From Eubacterium sp. (lineage in GTDB: Bacteria; Bacillota; Clostridia; Oscillospirales; Acutalibacteraceae), in contig JAFSRN010000002.1 in assembly GCA_017446095.1 (NCBI GenBank), positions 1 through 64,000 on the forward strand: a DNA stretch of 64,000 nucleotides, read 5' to 3'. Numbering within the stretch: position 1 is the stretch's first letter; every line of letters starts with the position of its first letter. The notes beneath the pieces are model-generated. The model had not been told where the DNA came from. It saw only the letters and a program-made list of their open reading frames with translations, and ran no database searches. Position numbers and translations under genes: made by a program. Positions 1-7,861 of this stretch are shown here, piece after piece.

Positions 1-120
1 CGCAGAAACATTGAGTTCCTGCGGGTTTTGGCGTTTCCCGTTTTTTGCTCACAAGCGGTACCGTCGTACAGCAAAGTTCGCAAGAAAACGGGATTCTGCA
101 TCTTTTTCGTTCATCCTCAC

Positions 121-158
121 AGCGTGTCGAATTTGTTTCTTAGGTTTTTCGACACGCT
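121..158 (-). terminator. Long perfect hairpin downstream of the FHA cluster
   Basis: An 11-bp perfect inverted repeat (121-131 against 148-158) lies about 90 bases past the end of the last gene of the minus-strand cluster. It is a plausible terminator or 3' processing structure for the long operon, but there is no clear U-tract. Upstream of it, 2-99 contains further nested complementarity (GCAGAA/TTCTGC and CCCGTTTT/AAAACGGG), so the whole 1-182 stretch could be structured as RNA. No gene is seen in 1-244. Confidence 0.4.
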
Positions 159-160
159 AA

Positions 161-182
161 GGGAGGGTCTCCTGACCCTCCC
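161..182 (-). terminator. GC-rich hairpin after the last cluster gene
   Basis: A perfect 9-bp stem GGGAGGGTC/GACCCTCCC with a 4-base loop, followed on the minus strand by CTTAGC. It lies 62 bases beyond the stop of the FHA repeat protein. The strength of the stem suggests termination, but the U-run is missing. Confidence 0.45.
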
Positions 183-194
183 GATTTTGATATT

Positions 195-221
195 GTAGGG
201 GTCGGCGTCCTCGACGACCCG
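195..221. repeat. GTAGGG-type intergenic palindrome, copy 1
   Basis: A 27-base element starting GTAGGGGTCGGCG and ending CGACGACCCG. An exact reverse-complement copy is at 39346-39372 and related copies occur elsewhere in the window, always between genes. Confidence 0.7.
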
Positions 222-244
222 CGGCGCGATGTAGGCTTTTGCTG

Positions 245-1504
245 TTACTGATTATTTCCGCCGTACGGGTTGCCGCCGGGGATGTAGTTTGTGTTGTATG
301 CGCCGAATGCGTCGCCGTTTGACGGATTGTTTGAGTCGCCCGACTGAACAGGACCGTCGTTATTTGTAAACTGCGGCTGCGGGAAGAAGCTGTTGTTCTG
401 TTCCTGCGGCTGCGGTGCATATGCGTTCTGGTCGAACTGCGGCTGCGGTGCATATGCATTCTGGTCGAACTGCGGCTGCGGTGCGTAAGCGTTCTGGTCG
501 AACTGCGGCTGCTGCGGCGCGTATGCACTCTGGTCGAACTGCGGCTGCTGCGGTGCGTATGCGTTCTGGTCGAACTGCGGCTGCTGTGCGCCGTTATCAA
601 GTTCCGACTCACGTCTTGGAATATAGTTGTTGTTCTGGTCAAAATGCAGGTCGGGCGCGCCGAAACCGTTTGCATCAAACTCTGTGTGCGGAACGTAGTT
701 CTGATTGTCAAACTGCTCTGCAGGCATGCTGCCTACCGCTGCATCAAACTGCTGCTGCGGCGCATATGCATTCTGGTCGTACTGCGGCTGCGGTGCGTAT
801 GCGTTCTGGTCAAACTGCTCTGCAGGCATACTGCCGACTGCTGCGTCAAACTGCTGCGGCTGTGCAGGTGCTTCAAACTGCTCTGCAGGCATGCTCTCAA
901 CCGCTGCTTCAAACTGCTGCGGCGCAGGCTCTTCCGTCTGCATCGGGTCGATAGTGTTTGCGTTTTCCGCGTCAAAATTGTTTTCCTCATTCATCGGAGG
1001 TGTAACAAACTCGTCGTTAACTACCACGTTGCCCTGAAGGTCGTCAAAATCAGCTGCAGGTATGCCCATAAGCGGTGCAGGTTCAACTTCTTCCGACTCG
1101 GTTGTCGGCTCTGCCTCATCCTGCTGCCTGATGTAATAATACTTTTCGGAATCGGTATCCGCAAATGCAATTACGTCACCGTCGTCAAGCTTGCGCTTCT
1201 GCTCCGGGTCAAGGCGTTCGCCGTTAACCTTTGTGCCGTTTGTTGAATTGAGGTCTGTGATGTACCAGTCGCCGTTGAGCGCCTCAAACTTTGCCTGTAC
1301 TCTTGCGCAGTGGGGGTCCTTAAGCACAACCTTGCACACGTTGTAGTCACGGCCTGCCTGCACAGCCTCGCCCTGGCTTGTAACCTCCACAGTTACATTT
1401 TCCGGTGAGTCGCCGAGCATAAGCTTTGTTTCCTTACAATGCGGACAGGTAGCAAACATATCAGCATCGTAAAAGTGACCGTTTTCGCATCTTTGAATGT
1501 TCAT
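245..1504 (-). CDS. Zinc-ribbon/FHA protein with QFDQNAYAPQ repeat tail
   Basis: This 419-residue protein is predicted cytosolic: no signal peptide or membrane segment is seen. Residues 1-24 carry a C-x2-GH-x-YD...CPHC motif, a putative Zn ribbon shared with the FHA proteins at 13417-14160 and 18414-18962. Residues about 30-125 form an FHA phosphothreonine-binding domain (AGRD, LNSTNGT, VNG), although the usual S-x-x-H is replaced by an ARVQ segment. The rest is a low-complexity Gln/Ala/Pro tail with near-identical QFDQNAYAPQ and MPAEQFD units, encoded by tandem DNA repeats. AAAGGAGA precedes the ATG. It is the last gene of the signalling cluster. The likely role is adaptor or scaffold; that is inference. 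Confidence 0.8.
   Translation of the reverse strand: MNIQRCENGHFYDADMFATCPHCKETKLMLGDSPENVTVEVTSQGEAVQAGRDYNVCKVVLKDPHCARVQAKFEALNGDWYITDLNSTNGTKVNGERLDPEQKRKLDDGDVIAFADTDSEKYYYIRQQDEAEPTTESEEVEPAPLMGIPAADFDDLQGNVVVNDEFVTPPMNEENNFDAENANTIDPMQTEEPAPQQFEAAVESMPAEQFEAPAQPQQFDAAVGSMPAEQFDQNAYAPQPQYDQNAYAPQQQFDAAVGSMPAEQFDNQNYVPHTEFDANGFGAPDLHFDQNNNYIPRRESELDNGAQQPQFDQNAYAPQQPQFDQSAYAPQQPQFDQNAYAPQPQFDQNAYAPQPQFDQNAYAPQPQEQNNSFFPQPQFTNNDGPVQSGDSNNPSNGDAFGAYNTNYIPGGNPYGGNNQ
405..590. repeat. Minisatellite of 36-39 bp units inside the FHA repeat gene
   Basis: About five near-identical copies of a unit meaning QFDQNAYAPQP(Q) lie in tandem; further diverged units occur near 770-900. All unit lengths seen are multiples of three, so copy-number changes would lengthen or shorten the tail without frameshift. 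Confidence 0.75.
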
Positions 1505-1528
1505 AATATATCTCCTTTTTAATTATTC

Positions 1529-2038
1529 TTAACTTACAATCTGCATCTGGAATTTTTGCGACAGATTAATTTTATCGCCGCAATTCAGCGGAATAATCGT
1601 GTTTTTGCCGACGCGCCTGTTGTTGATGTACGTGCCGTTGGTGGACGAGTTGTCAAACAGCTGCCATTCGCCGCTTACGCTGTCAAAGTGCAGCACGGCG
1701 TGCTTTCTGCTGACGTACATACGGTTTGCAACGATATCGCAATCCGCAGCCGAGCCTACTGTTATTGTATCCTTTGTGGACAAAATGTCAATCATCTCGT
1801 CAATATCGGGGATATAAAGCGTGAGCCTGTAGCCGCGCGGCGCGGGCTCGGACGTGTAGGTTGAGGGCGTAGGTACAACCTCGCAGTACGGCTGTTCGGT
1901 TAAATCGTCGTAGCGTGGGTTGTAGCGCATATCAATTCTTTTGCCGCACATACAGCAGTATCTGTCGCCTGCGTTAATCCAGCTGTCACATCTGGGGCAA
2001 CGCTGTTTGTAAGAATCGTTTTGTCTTAATGTGTACAT
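1529..2038 (-). CDS. Small zinc-ribbon/FHA protein
   Basis: A 169-residue cytosolic protein. The N-terminus has a CPRCDSW...CCMCG four-cysteine ribbon, and residues about 85-169 are a canonical FHA domain (VGS, VSRKHA, NSSTNGTYIN), so phosphothreonine binding is expected. I chose the ATG at 2038 (MYTLRQND) over a GTG at 2047, because the GGGGAGTGAGG ribosome-binding sequence then has proper spacing and the preceding gene stops at 2044. It lies between the receptor paralogues and the repeat FHA protein, probably co-transcribed with both. Confidence 0.85.
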   Translation of the reverse strand: MYTLRQNDSYKQRCPRCDSWINAGDRYCCMCGKRIDMRYNPRYDDLTEQPYCEVVPTPSTYTSEPAPRGYRLTLYIPDIDEMIDILSTKDTITVGSAADCDIVANRMYVSRKHAVLHFDSVSGEWQLFDNSSTNGTYINNRRVGKNTIIPLNCGDKINLSQKFQMQIVS

Positions 2039-2043
2039 AAACC

Positions 2044-3273
2044 TCACTCCCCTGTGTTTTCGTTAAGTTGCCAAGTTTCGTATATAACATCGCTGTAGTT
2101 ATCAATGATTATGCCCTGGTACTCGTCGCCGCGGTCGTAGATGTAAAAGTTGTAATACTCTTTGTCGTTATCACTTTCAATCGTAAAGTATGCAAGCGTG
2201 CCGTTGATGGTTCTGCCGCTGATATTGTAGTAACCGTAGGACGACGCAATTCCGCCCTCCATCCAGTTGCTGTCGGCGCTGAGAGCGTTAATGTTTATAC
2301 TCTGGGAACCATCGCCGCACTTAAACACGCTGTTCAGATAGTCCGAGCAGAAACGTTTGCAGTCAAGCTCGGTAACATAGTCCATCATTTCATCCGTTTC
2401 GTAATCCGAGGCGAGCAGAAGGAAATCGGTGTTTGAATATTCGTATCCGTCGTTGTTATACTTTGAATCCACAACGTACTGAATCAAATCCGTTTCCTCG
2501 GGCTGCGAGAAGGTGAACACCATATGCTGCCACTCCGTGTCAAACACAGCAGTTACATTCTCGCCGTCAATTGAGTACTTTGATGTGTAGGTGTTTTCCG
2601 AAGGACCTGCAACCTCGTAAAGGCTTGCCTTGCCTGATTTAAACGTGATGTCGTAGTATTCCTCGCCATACGTGCCGTTGATGAAGCCGAGCAAAACGTA
2701 CTTGTTGCCCTCAAGCACATCGGCAAGGGCGTTTGTTTTGCTGCTTGTTGTGGTTTCCTCTGCCGCGGCGGTGGTTGCCTCCTGCGTCTGGGCAGCGGTT
2801 GTGGTTTCAATATCAATGCTGCCGCCTGACGAAGTGCTGCTGCCCGATGAACCGATGATGACAATAATTATGCCTGCGATTACCGCAAGCGCTGCGAGCA
2901 CGCCGACAATAATGCCGATAATCGCACCTGCGCTCATGCCGCCTTTAGCCGCTGCTGAAGCTGCTGCAGGTGCGTATGCACCGACAGGCGGTTTAGGCGG
3001 TTGCTGCGGTTGCATAGGTGCTTGCTGTGGCTGCCTTGGCGGCTGCTGCGGTTGTTGCGGCTGCTGTGGCTGCCTTGGCGGTTGTTGCGGCTGCTGCGGC
3101 GGTCGCTGTGGTTGTTGCGGCGGTCGCTGTGGTTGCTGCGGTTGCCTTGGCGGTTGTTGTGGTTGCTGCGGCGGTCGCTGACCTGCTGCCGCACCGAGTG
3201 CGAATACAAATCCGCAATGCACGCAATTGGGTACGCCGTCGGGCGTTTCTCTGTTACATCTTGGGCAAATCAT
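2044..3273 (-). CDS. Zinc-ribbon membrane protein with PQQ linker, ectodomain paralogue 1
   Basis: 409 residues. Order: CPRCNRETPD...CVHCG zinc ribbon (1-26), a Gln/Pro-rich linker (30-100), one membrane segment (about 118-142), a Thr/Ser-rich stalk, then an ectodomain (about 185-405). The ectodomain shares L-x-GN-x-[FY], the [LM]G pair, F-x-x-GKA-x-L, a beta-rich middle and an E-x-W end with the products at 3286, 4183 and 5337. Predicted topology is ribbon inside, ectodomain outside. The ectodomain family is not one I recognise. A GAGGTAAC site precedes the ATG. A sensor or wall-binding role coupled to the FHA/kinase system is inferred from position only. Confidence 0.75.
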   Translation of the reverse strand: MICPRCNRETPDGVPNCVHCGFVFALGAAAGQRPPQQPQQPPRQPQQPQRPPQQPQRPPQQPQQPPRQPQQPQQPQQPPRQPQQAPMQPQQPPKPPVGAYAPAAASAAAKGGMSAGAIIGIIVGVLAALAVIAGIIIVIIGSSGSSTSSGGSIDIETTTAAQTQEATTAAAEETTTSSKTNALADVLEGNKYVLLGFINGTYGEEYYDITFKSGKASLYEVAGPSENTYTSKYSIDGENVTAVFDTEWQHMVFTFSQPEETDLIQYVVDSKYNNDGYEYSNTDFLLLASDYETDEMMDYVTELDCKRFCSDYLNSVFKCGDGSQSININALSADSNWMEGGIASSYGYYNISGRTINGTLAYFTIESDNDKEYYNFYIYDRGDEYQGIIIDNYSDVIYETWQLNENTGE

Positions 3274-3285
3274 AGTGTTACCTCG

Positions 3286-4167
3286 TTATTCAATCGTAGT
3301 TGTTTCGAAGTGCATGCCGTTGCCGTCAACAGCTATAAGCTGATAGCCGCCGTCCGTCTTTTCTATGCAGAATTTATACCTTCTCGGCTCACCGTCGGAC
3401 GAGCCCTCGTTGCCGTAGATATACAAATCGCAGTACAGCAGACTGCTGTTGATGCCCTTGCAGTTGATGTTGTATTCCACGCTGAAGCCATCAATAGTAG
3501 CAAGCAGCACGTCGTCCGCATATTCCGCGTCCTTGTTAAAGGTAATCTTCACGCCGTTTGGCATATTCAGCGGCTTTTTGAAGTACTGCGCGTCAACCGT
3601 TTTGCCGTCGAGCTCCTGCACGATATCAAGCCTTGACTCATTGTCGTAGTCCGCCTTGATAACGGCGAGGTCGGTGTCCGCGCCCGCGTCCTTGATAGTT
3701 GAGGTGTACGTGATATAGCTACTTTTGCCCGTTGCTTCAAACTTAAAGTCAATGCTCTTGTACAGCGCGGAATCAACGGTAACGTACACGCCGTCGTCCT
3801 TTACCTTATAATCGGACTTTGCGGTGGTTTTTTTGCCCATAACCTCTTCGGTAAGCTCTGCCTTGCCGTCGTTAAAAGCAATCTGGAAATAGTCGCCCTC
3901 GGTGCCGATTGTAAGACCGAGCAGCACAAAGGTGTTGCCGCCGAGCGCCTTTTCCGTTTCCTTGCCGACGTTCACCTTTTTGGCAGTGGTTTCGCCGCTT
4001 GAAGGTTCGGCAGTAGTTTCCTGCGCTGTCTGCGTTTCGCTTGCAGCGGCAGTGGTGGTTTCCTCCGCTTTATCGCCGCCCTTGCCGCCGAGCACAATGG
4101 CAAGCACTGCGCATATTGCGGCTATTGCCAGAACGGCGATTATGATAATCGTTTTTCTGTTTTTCAT
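3286..4167 (-). CDS. Membrane-anchored ectodomain paralogue 2, lacking the zinc ribbon
   Basis: 293 residues. It begins directly with the membrane anchor (residues 6-28, after MKNRK), then an Ala/Thr/Glu stalk and the same ectodomain as its neighbours (LGGNTFVLLG, FNDGKAELT, a late FCIEKTDGGYQ). It therefore lacks the cytosolic ribbon and linker found in paralogues 1, 3 and 4 and should have almost nothing inside the cell. A lipid-modified cysteine is not evident. It probably arose by duplication and N-terminal loss. Function unknown; likely a partner of the other three ectodomains. Confidence 0.75.
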   Translation of the reverse strand: MKNRKTIIIIAVLAIAAICAVLAIVLGGKGGDKAEETTTAAASETQTAQETTAEPSSGETTAKKVNVGKETEKALGGNTFVLLGLTIGTEGDYFQIAFNDGKAELTEEVMGKKTTAKSDYKVKDDGVYVTVDSALYKSIDFKFEATGKSSYITYTSTIKDAGADTDLAVIKADYDNESRLDIVQELDGKTVDAQYFKKPLNMPNGVKITFNKDAEYADDVLLATIDGFSVEYNINCKGINSSLLYCDLYIYGNEGSSDGEPRRYKFCIEKTDGGYQLIAVDGNGMHFETTTIE

Positions 4168-4182
4168 AGTAACCTCACTTAC

Positions 4183-5286
4183 TTACGGGCTTACCCAGCC
4201 TTCAATTTCCGTACCCTCTTGTTCAAAGAAAGATGCCTGATAGCCGCTGTCCGTTTTTTCAATATAGAAGATATAAACATCCTGCAGCACGCCGTTATCA
4301 AGCAGGCACAGCTCGCACTTCATAAGCTTATCGTTAATCGGTATGCAGTAAACCTCGTGTTCCCTTGAGTAGTTGAAGAAGGCTGCCTTCATACTCGAGT
4401 AGCCGTCGCCCTCTTTGTAGAAGGTAAGCTCGCTCTCCCTCTCACTCATATTAAGCACATCCTGGAAATACGTTGCAACGAGCGTGAGGTTGTGCATATC
4501 GTAAATAATATCGTTTTTATCGTAGGTGTCGTATTCCGACTTGGGCAGCAGGTAGCCCGAATAATCCGCGCTGCCGCTGACATCCGGATACGATTCGGAA
4601 AAGGAGTAGCGCAGGTAGCGGCTGTAGCCCGTGTCATCAAACTTAAAATCAAGTTTACTGTAAGCCGTGTTGAACGACACCTTGACAGCGCTCTCCGTAA
4701 CAGAATAATCTGCTGTGTATTTTTTGTTGTCTGAGCCCCAGTCGGTAAGCTCTGCCTCTCCGTCGTCAAAGTAAAGCTCGTAGTACGCCATACCCTCCGC
4801 GTATTCGCCAAGCGCAAGGAACGTGCCGCCGTCAAGCGCTTTTTCAACCGCGTTGGTTTTGGCAGTTTTATCGGTGGTGGATTCCTCGGTAGTGGTTTCT
4901 GTATACGGGTCGGTTGTTACAATGTCAAGCCCGTCCGTAATATCCGGGTCGTTTGAAAACAGCAAAACGCAGACAACACCGATGATAAACAACAGCAGTA
5001 ATCCGCCGACTGCCGCGCCGACTATTATTCCGATTTTAGCGCCTGAACTGAGCCCCTTTTTCTGTGCAGGGTACGGCAGGTTATTGCCGCACACCGTGGG
5101 CTGATACATCGGCTGCTGCCTGTTTGGCTGCACGGGCGGTCTTGGCGGTACAGGTCGGTTTTGCGGCGGTCTGTTAGGCATCTGCCCCATCTTCTGACGC
5201 GGCGCACCCTGATTAAACCTGAAGCCGCAGTTCATACAAAACGTAGAATTATCCGGTACGTTTCTTTTGCATTTTGGACAAATCAT
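4183..5286 (-). CDS. Zinc-ribbon membrane protein, ectodomain paralogue 3
   Basis: 367 residues: CPKCKRNVPDN...CMNCG ribbon (1-26), Pro/Gln/Arg-rich linker, one membrane helix (about 80-110), a Thr-rich stalk, then the shared ectodomain (LDGGTFLALG, FDDGEAELT, YIEKTDSGYQ). Its C-terminal half is closest to paralogue 2: both have IEKT(D)xGYQ followed by a short acidic end. A GAGGTAG site lies upstream of the ATG. Orientation and spacing of 15-50 bases put all four paralogues in one transcription unit. Exact function not recognised. Confidence 0.75.
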   Translation of the reverse strand: MICPKCKRNVPDNSTFCMNCGFRFNQGAPRQKMGQMPNRPPQNRPVPPRPPVQPNRQQPMYQPTVCGNNLPYPAQKKGLSSGAKIGIIVGAAVGGLLLLFIIGVVCVLLFSNDPDITDGLDIVTTDPYTETTTEESTTDKTAKTNAVEKALDGGTFLALGEYAEGMAYYELYFDDGEAELTDWGSDNKKYTADYSVTESAVKVSFNTAYSKLDFKFDDTGYSRYLRYSFSESYPDVSGSADYSGYLLPKSEYDTYDKNDIIYDMHNLTLVATYFQDVLNMSERESELTFYKEGDGYSSMKAAFFNYSREHEVYCIPINDKLMKCELCLLDNGVLQDVYIFYIEKTDSGYQASFFEQEGTEIEGWVSP

Positions 5287-5336
5287 TTTTCTACCTCAAA
5301 ATATCGGTTTGTGTTCGTACAGTGCCGTGGGATAGT

Positions 5337-6542
5337 TTACCATTTTTCAACCGTTACGCCGTCGCTGTCGCAGAACAGCGCCTGAATATCGTCGCCGTTT
5401 CGCTCAACGTACATATTAAACGACGCTTTGCCCATGCCGATTTTAGTAGCCGTGAACACCGCAAGATTGCTGTTGATACCCTTGCCGGAAAACGTTTTTT
5501 CGTCCAGATTGCAGTGGTATTCCGCAAGGATGGGCATTGCGCTGTATTGTTTATCAATCTTGAAGTTGAGCGAGGACACGTCGTTACTCATATACAAGTC
5601 CTCAAGGTACTCTGAACGCACGGACTTGCCGTTAAGGTAGTTAACGATATCCTTTGATTCAAAATGGTAGTTGTCTTCTTTAATAATAATGTCGTGTATC
5701 TCGTAGCCGCCGTCGGATTCGCAGTCGTAGGCAACGTATCTGCTGCCGTCAAGCGCGTAAAAATGCAGGTTAAAGGTGTTGCCCGACGTGTTAAACTTAA
5801 CGGACAGCACGCCGTTTGCAACGGTGCAATCTGCTTTAACTGGCTTTGAACTTACGGAAACATTGAGCGTTGCCGTGCCTTTTGCAAACGTGATTTCCTG
5901 CTCATTTTCAGGCAGATCCTTTGCAAGCCTGCCCATAATGCGGTAGGTGTTGCCTGCAAGCTTTTTTTCAAGCGCGGTGCTGCCTGTTGCCGCAGCGGCG
6001 GTTGTGGTTTGCTTTTTAGTTGTGGTTTCCTGCGGTCTTGTTGTGGTTTCAACCTGCTCGGTTACCGTGGTGGTATCCGTTGCAGGCTCGTCAACGTGCC
6101 TGCCTCTGCCAAGCAGTATGGCGGCAACTGCTGCGATAATCACAACAAGTGCGATTACGCCGATAATAATGCCGATTGCCGCGCCGTTTTTGCGTTTTGG
6201 TGCAGGCGGCGCAGGAAGGTTTGCAGGCGGCTTTTGCGCTTCACCAAACTGTGTGCGTGCTTCTCTTACCTGCGGCGGCTGCTGCACTTCGCCGAACTGC
6301 GTGCGCGCTTCCCTTACCTGCGGGGGCTGCTGCATTTCACCAAACTGTGTGCGTACTTCCCTGACCTGCGGCGGCTGCTGCGCGCCGAACTGTGTGCGAA
6401 CCTCGCCGAACTGCGTGCGCGCCTCACCAAACTGTGTGCGTGCATTAACTGCGGCGTCTGTAGTGCCGCCGAAAACGCTGCCACAGTGGATACAGTAAGG
6501 AGTATTATCCGGTGTGTCTTTACCGCAAATCGGACATTTCAT
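5337..6542 (-). CDS. Zinc-ribbon membrane protein with RTQFGE repeats, ectodomain paralogue 4
   Basis: 401 residues from the ATG at 6542 (an upstream TTG is less likely; AGAGG lies 8 bases before the ATG). Order: CPICGKDTPDN...CIHCG ribbon; six copies of (A/V)RTQFG(E) separated by QQPPQVRE spacers (about 35-100); membrane helix (about 125-147); Thr-rich stalk; shared ectodomain (LAGNTYRIMG, FAKGTATL, final VEKW). The repeats are on the cytosolic side and each has a threonine, so they could be kinase substrates or docking motifs; that is inference. Otherwise as for the three downstream paralogues. Confidence 0.75.
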   Translation of the reverse strand: MKCPICGKDTPDNTPYCIHCGSVFGGTTDAAVNARTQFGEARTQFGEVRTQFGAQQPPQVREVRTQFGEMQQPPQVREARTQFGEVQQPPQVREARTQFGEAQKPPANLPAPPAPKRKNGAAIGIIIGVIALVVIIAAVAAILLGRGRHVDEPATDTTTVTEQVETTTRPQETTTKKQTTTAAAATGSTALEKKLAGNTYRIMGRLAKDLPENEQEITFAKGTATLNVSVSSKPVKADCTVANGVLSVKFNTSGNTFNLHFYALDGSRYVAYDCESDGGYEIHDIIIKEDNYHFESKDIVNYLNGKSVRSEYLEDLYMSNDVSSLNFKIDKQYSAMPILAEYHCNLDEKTFSGKGINSNLAVFTATKIGMGKASFNMYVERNGDDIQALFCDSDGVTVEKW

Positions 6543-6563
6543 CAATTATACCTCTGCAAATTG

Positions 6564-7805
6564 TTATTTGCTCTGTTTTCTGACTGACTTATTCAGCTTG
6601 GTTTCGCCCTTGCCGTTTAGCACTACTTTTGATTCGCGCAAGCCAATCCAGTTTTCACTGACGCCGTTTCTGTCCACAGCGTCATCAAGCGCATCCTGCG
6701 CCGTTTCGCCTGCTGCAAGCGAGGTCAGCACGTCCTGTGCAAAATTGGAATCGTATTCGAGCGATACCAGCGACGAGTTGCCGTACACGCACGCCGCGCC
6801 CTTTTTGATGAATGCGCCTGCGAGCTTGTCATCCATCGCGCTGCAGCACGCGCCGAGGTAAACCACCGCGCCGTCAAAGTCGCCGCCGTTATAGTAGCGG
6901 TTGATGAAGTTGCAGGTGATTGCCGCGCCGCCGTCCGTGGTGCCGATTATACGCAGCGTGTCCGTGCTGCAATCCCTCGGGTACTTCTGCTTAAGCTTTG
7001 CAAAATCGTCGTTAATTATCAAAAAAGAATGTGTTTTAGTTGAGTATCCGCCGTGACCGTCCCACAAAAGCAGTGTTGCATTTGAAAAGGTTTTTGCCGC
7101 CTCAAGGTCAACGGCGCCGTTTTTAATTTGGTATGAATCTTTAAAGCTGTACGCCGCGCCGTAGGCTTTTGCCACGGCTTTTGCCGAGTTTTCGTAGCGC
7201 TCGGCATACTGCTCGGGCGTGTCGTTATCAAACGGCTGAACAAGCACCGTGCCGCCGCCCTTGCCTATTTTATGGTCGCGTACTTTGGGGACGAACACAA
7301 CGGGCGTTTTGTCCTTAAGTTCAAAATAAACGCTGCTGTCCGTAGTTTCAAAATAGGTAACGCTGCCCTTTTTCTTTTCCTCTTTTATGTAATCAGCCAC
7401 TTTTTCAATAACGGCGGGAACCTGCTCGGGTTCGATGAACAAATCCTCGCCGAGGCTGTCTGCTTCAATTTCCTGAATATCGTTACAAACGTCGTAGTAA
7501 AGGTTTTTGCTAAAGACGTATGTATTGCTCTCTTTTTTCTGCTGCGTATACCGCAGCGAAGTTGCAATTACCGTGCCGAGGATGAGCGCAATGCTCAAAA
7601 TAACAAGAATAATCAGCACGTATTTACGCTGGCGCTTTTCCTCTTCCCTGTGCTTTACAATGAGTTCTTCGGGAATCTGCACCCTTGCGGACGAAAAGAC
7701 GTCCACATAATGTTCAATTTTATCATTCTGTTTGAAAACGTAGCCGCAATAAATACAGTTTGGTATGTTATCGGGTGTTTCCCTTTTACATTCGGGACAA
7801 ATCAT
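6564..7805 (-). CDS. Membrane-anchored caspase-like protein with zinc ribbon
   Basis: 413 residues from the ATG at 7805, preceded by AAAGGA. Residues 1-24 are the CPECKRETPDN...CIYCG ribbon, about 62-84 a membrane helix, and the remainder an extracytoplasmic region. Its second half resembles the caspase/gingipain (clan CD) fold: a first beta strand (GGTVLVQP), a WDGHGG motif (His251), and a hydrophobic strand ending in LGACCSA (Cys320/321), followed by AFIKKGAACVYG. The DGHG and xxCxS pair is the expected His/Cys dyad. The substrate is unknown, and loss of activity cannot be excluded without a structure. A strong hairpin sits immediately before its ribosome-binding site. Confidence 0.7.
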   Translation of the reverse strand: MICPECKRETPDNIPNCIYCGYVFKQNDKIEHYVDVFSSARVQIPEELIVKHREEEKRQRKYVLIILVILSIALILGTVIATSLRYTQQKKESNTYVFSKNLYYDVCNDIQEIEADSLGEDLFIEPEQVPAVIEKVADYIKEEKKKGSVTYFETTDSSVYFELKDKTPVVFVPKVRDHKIGKGGGTVLVQPFDNDTPEQYAERYENSAKAVAKAYGAAYSFKDSYQIKNGAVDLEAAKTFSNATLLLWDGHGGYSTKTHSFLIINDDFAKLKQKYPRDCSTDTLRIIGTTDGGAAITCNFINRYYNGGDFDGAVVYLGACCSAMDDKLAGAFIKKGAACVYGNSSLVSLEYDSNFAQDVLTSLAAGETAQDALDDAVDRNGVSENWIGLRESKVVLNGKGETKLNKSVRKQSK

Positions 7806-7817
7806 AAGTATTCCTTT

Positions 7818-7853
7818 TTCAGTGCAAACCGCCATGCGACGGTCTGCACTGAA
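7818..7853 (-). other. Intercistronic hairpin just upstream of the caspase-like gene
   Basis: A 14-bp stem with a single mismatch (7818-7831 against 7840-7853) and an 8-base loop. On the minus strand it is followed by AAAAAGGAA, the ribosome-binding site of the caspase-like gene, not by a U-tract. It therefore looks more like an mRNA-stability or translation-control element than a terminator. Confidence 0.6.
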
Positions 7854-7861
7854 GTTTTAGT

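Noticed and set aside
2672-3181. Long plus-strand frames rich in Gly/Cys or Leu/Arg opposite the PQQ linker
   Set aside because: They are mirror frames of the CAG/CCG-rich repeats in the minus-strand receptor gene and have no ribosome-binding site.
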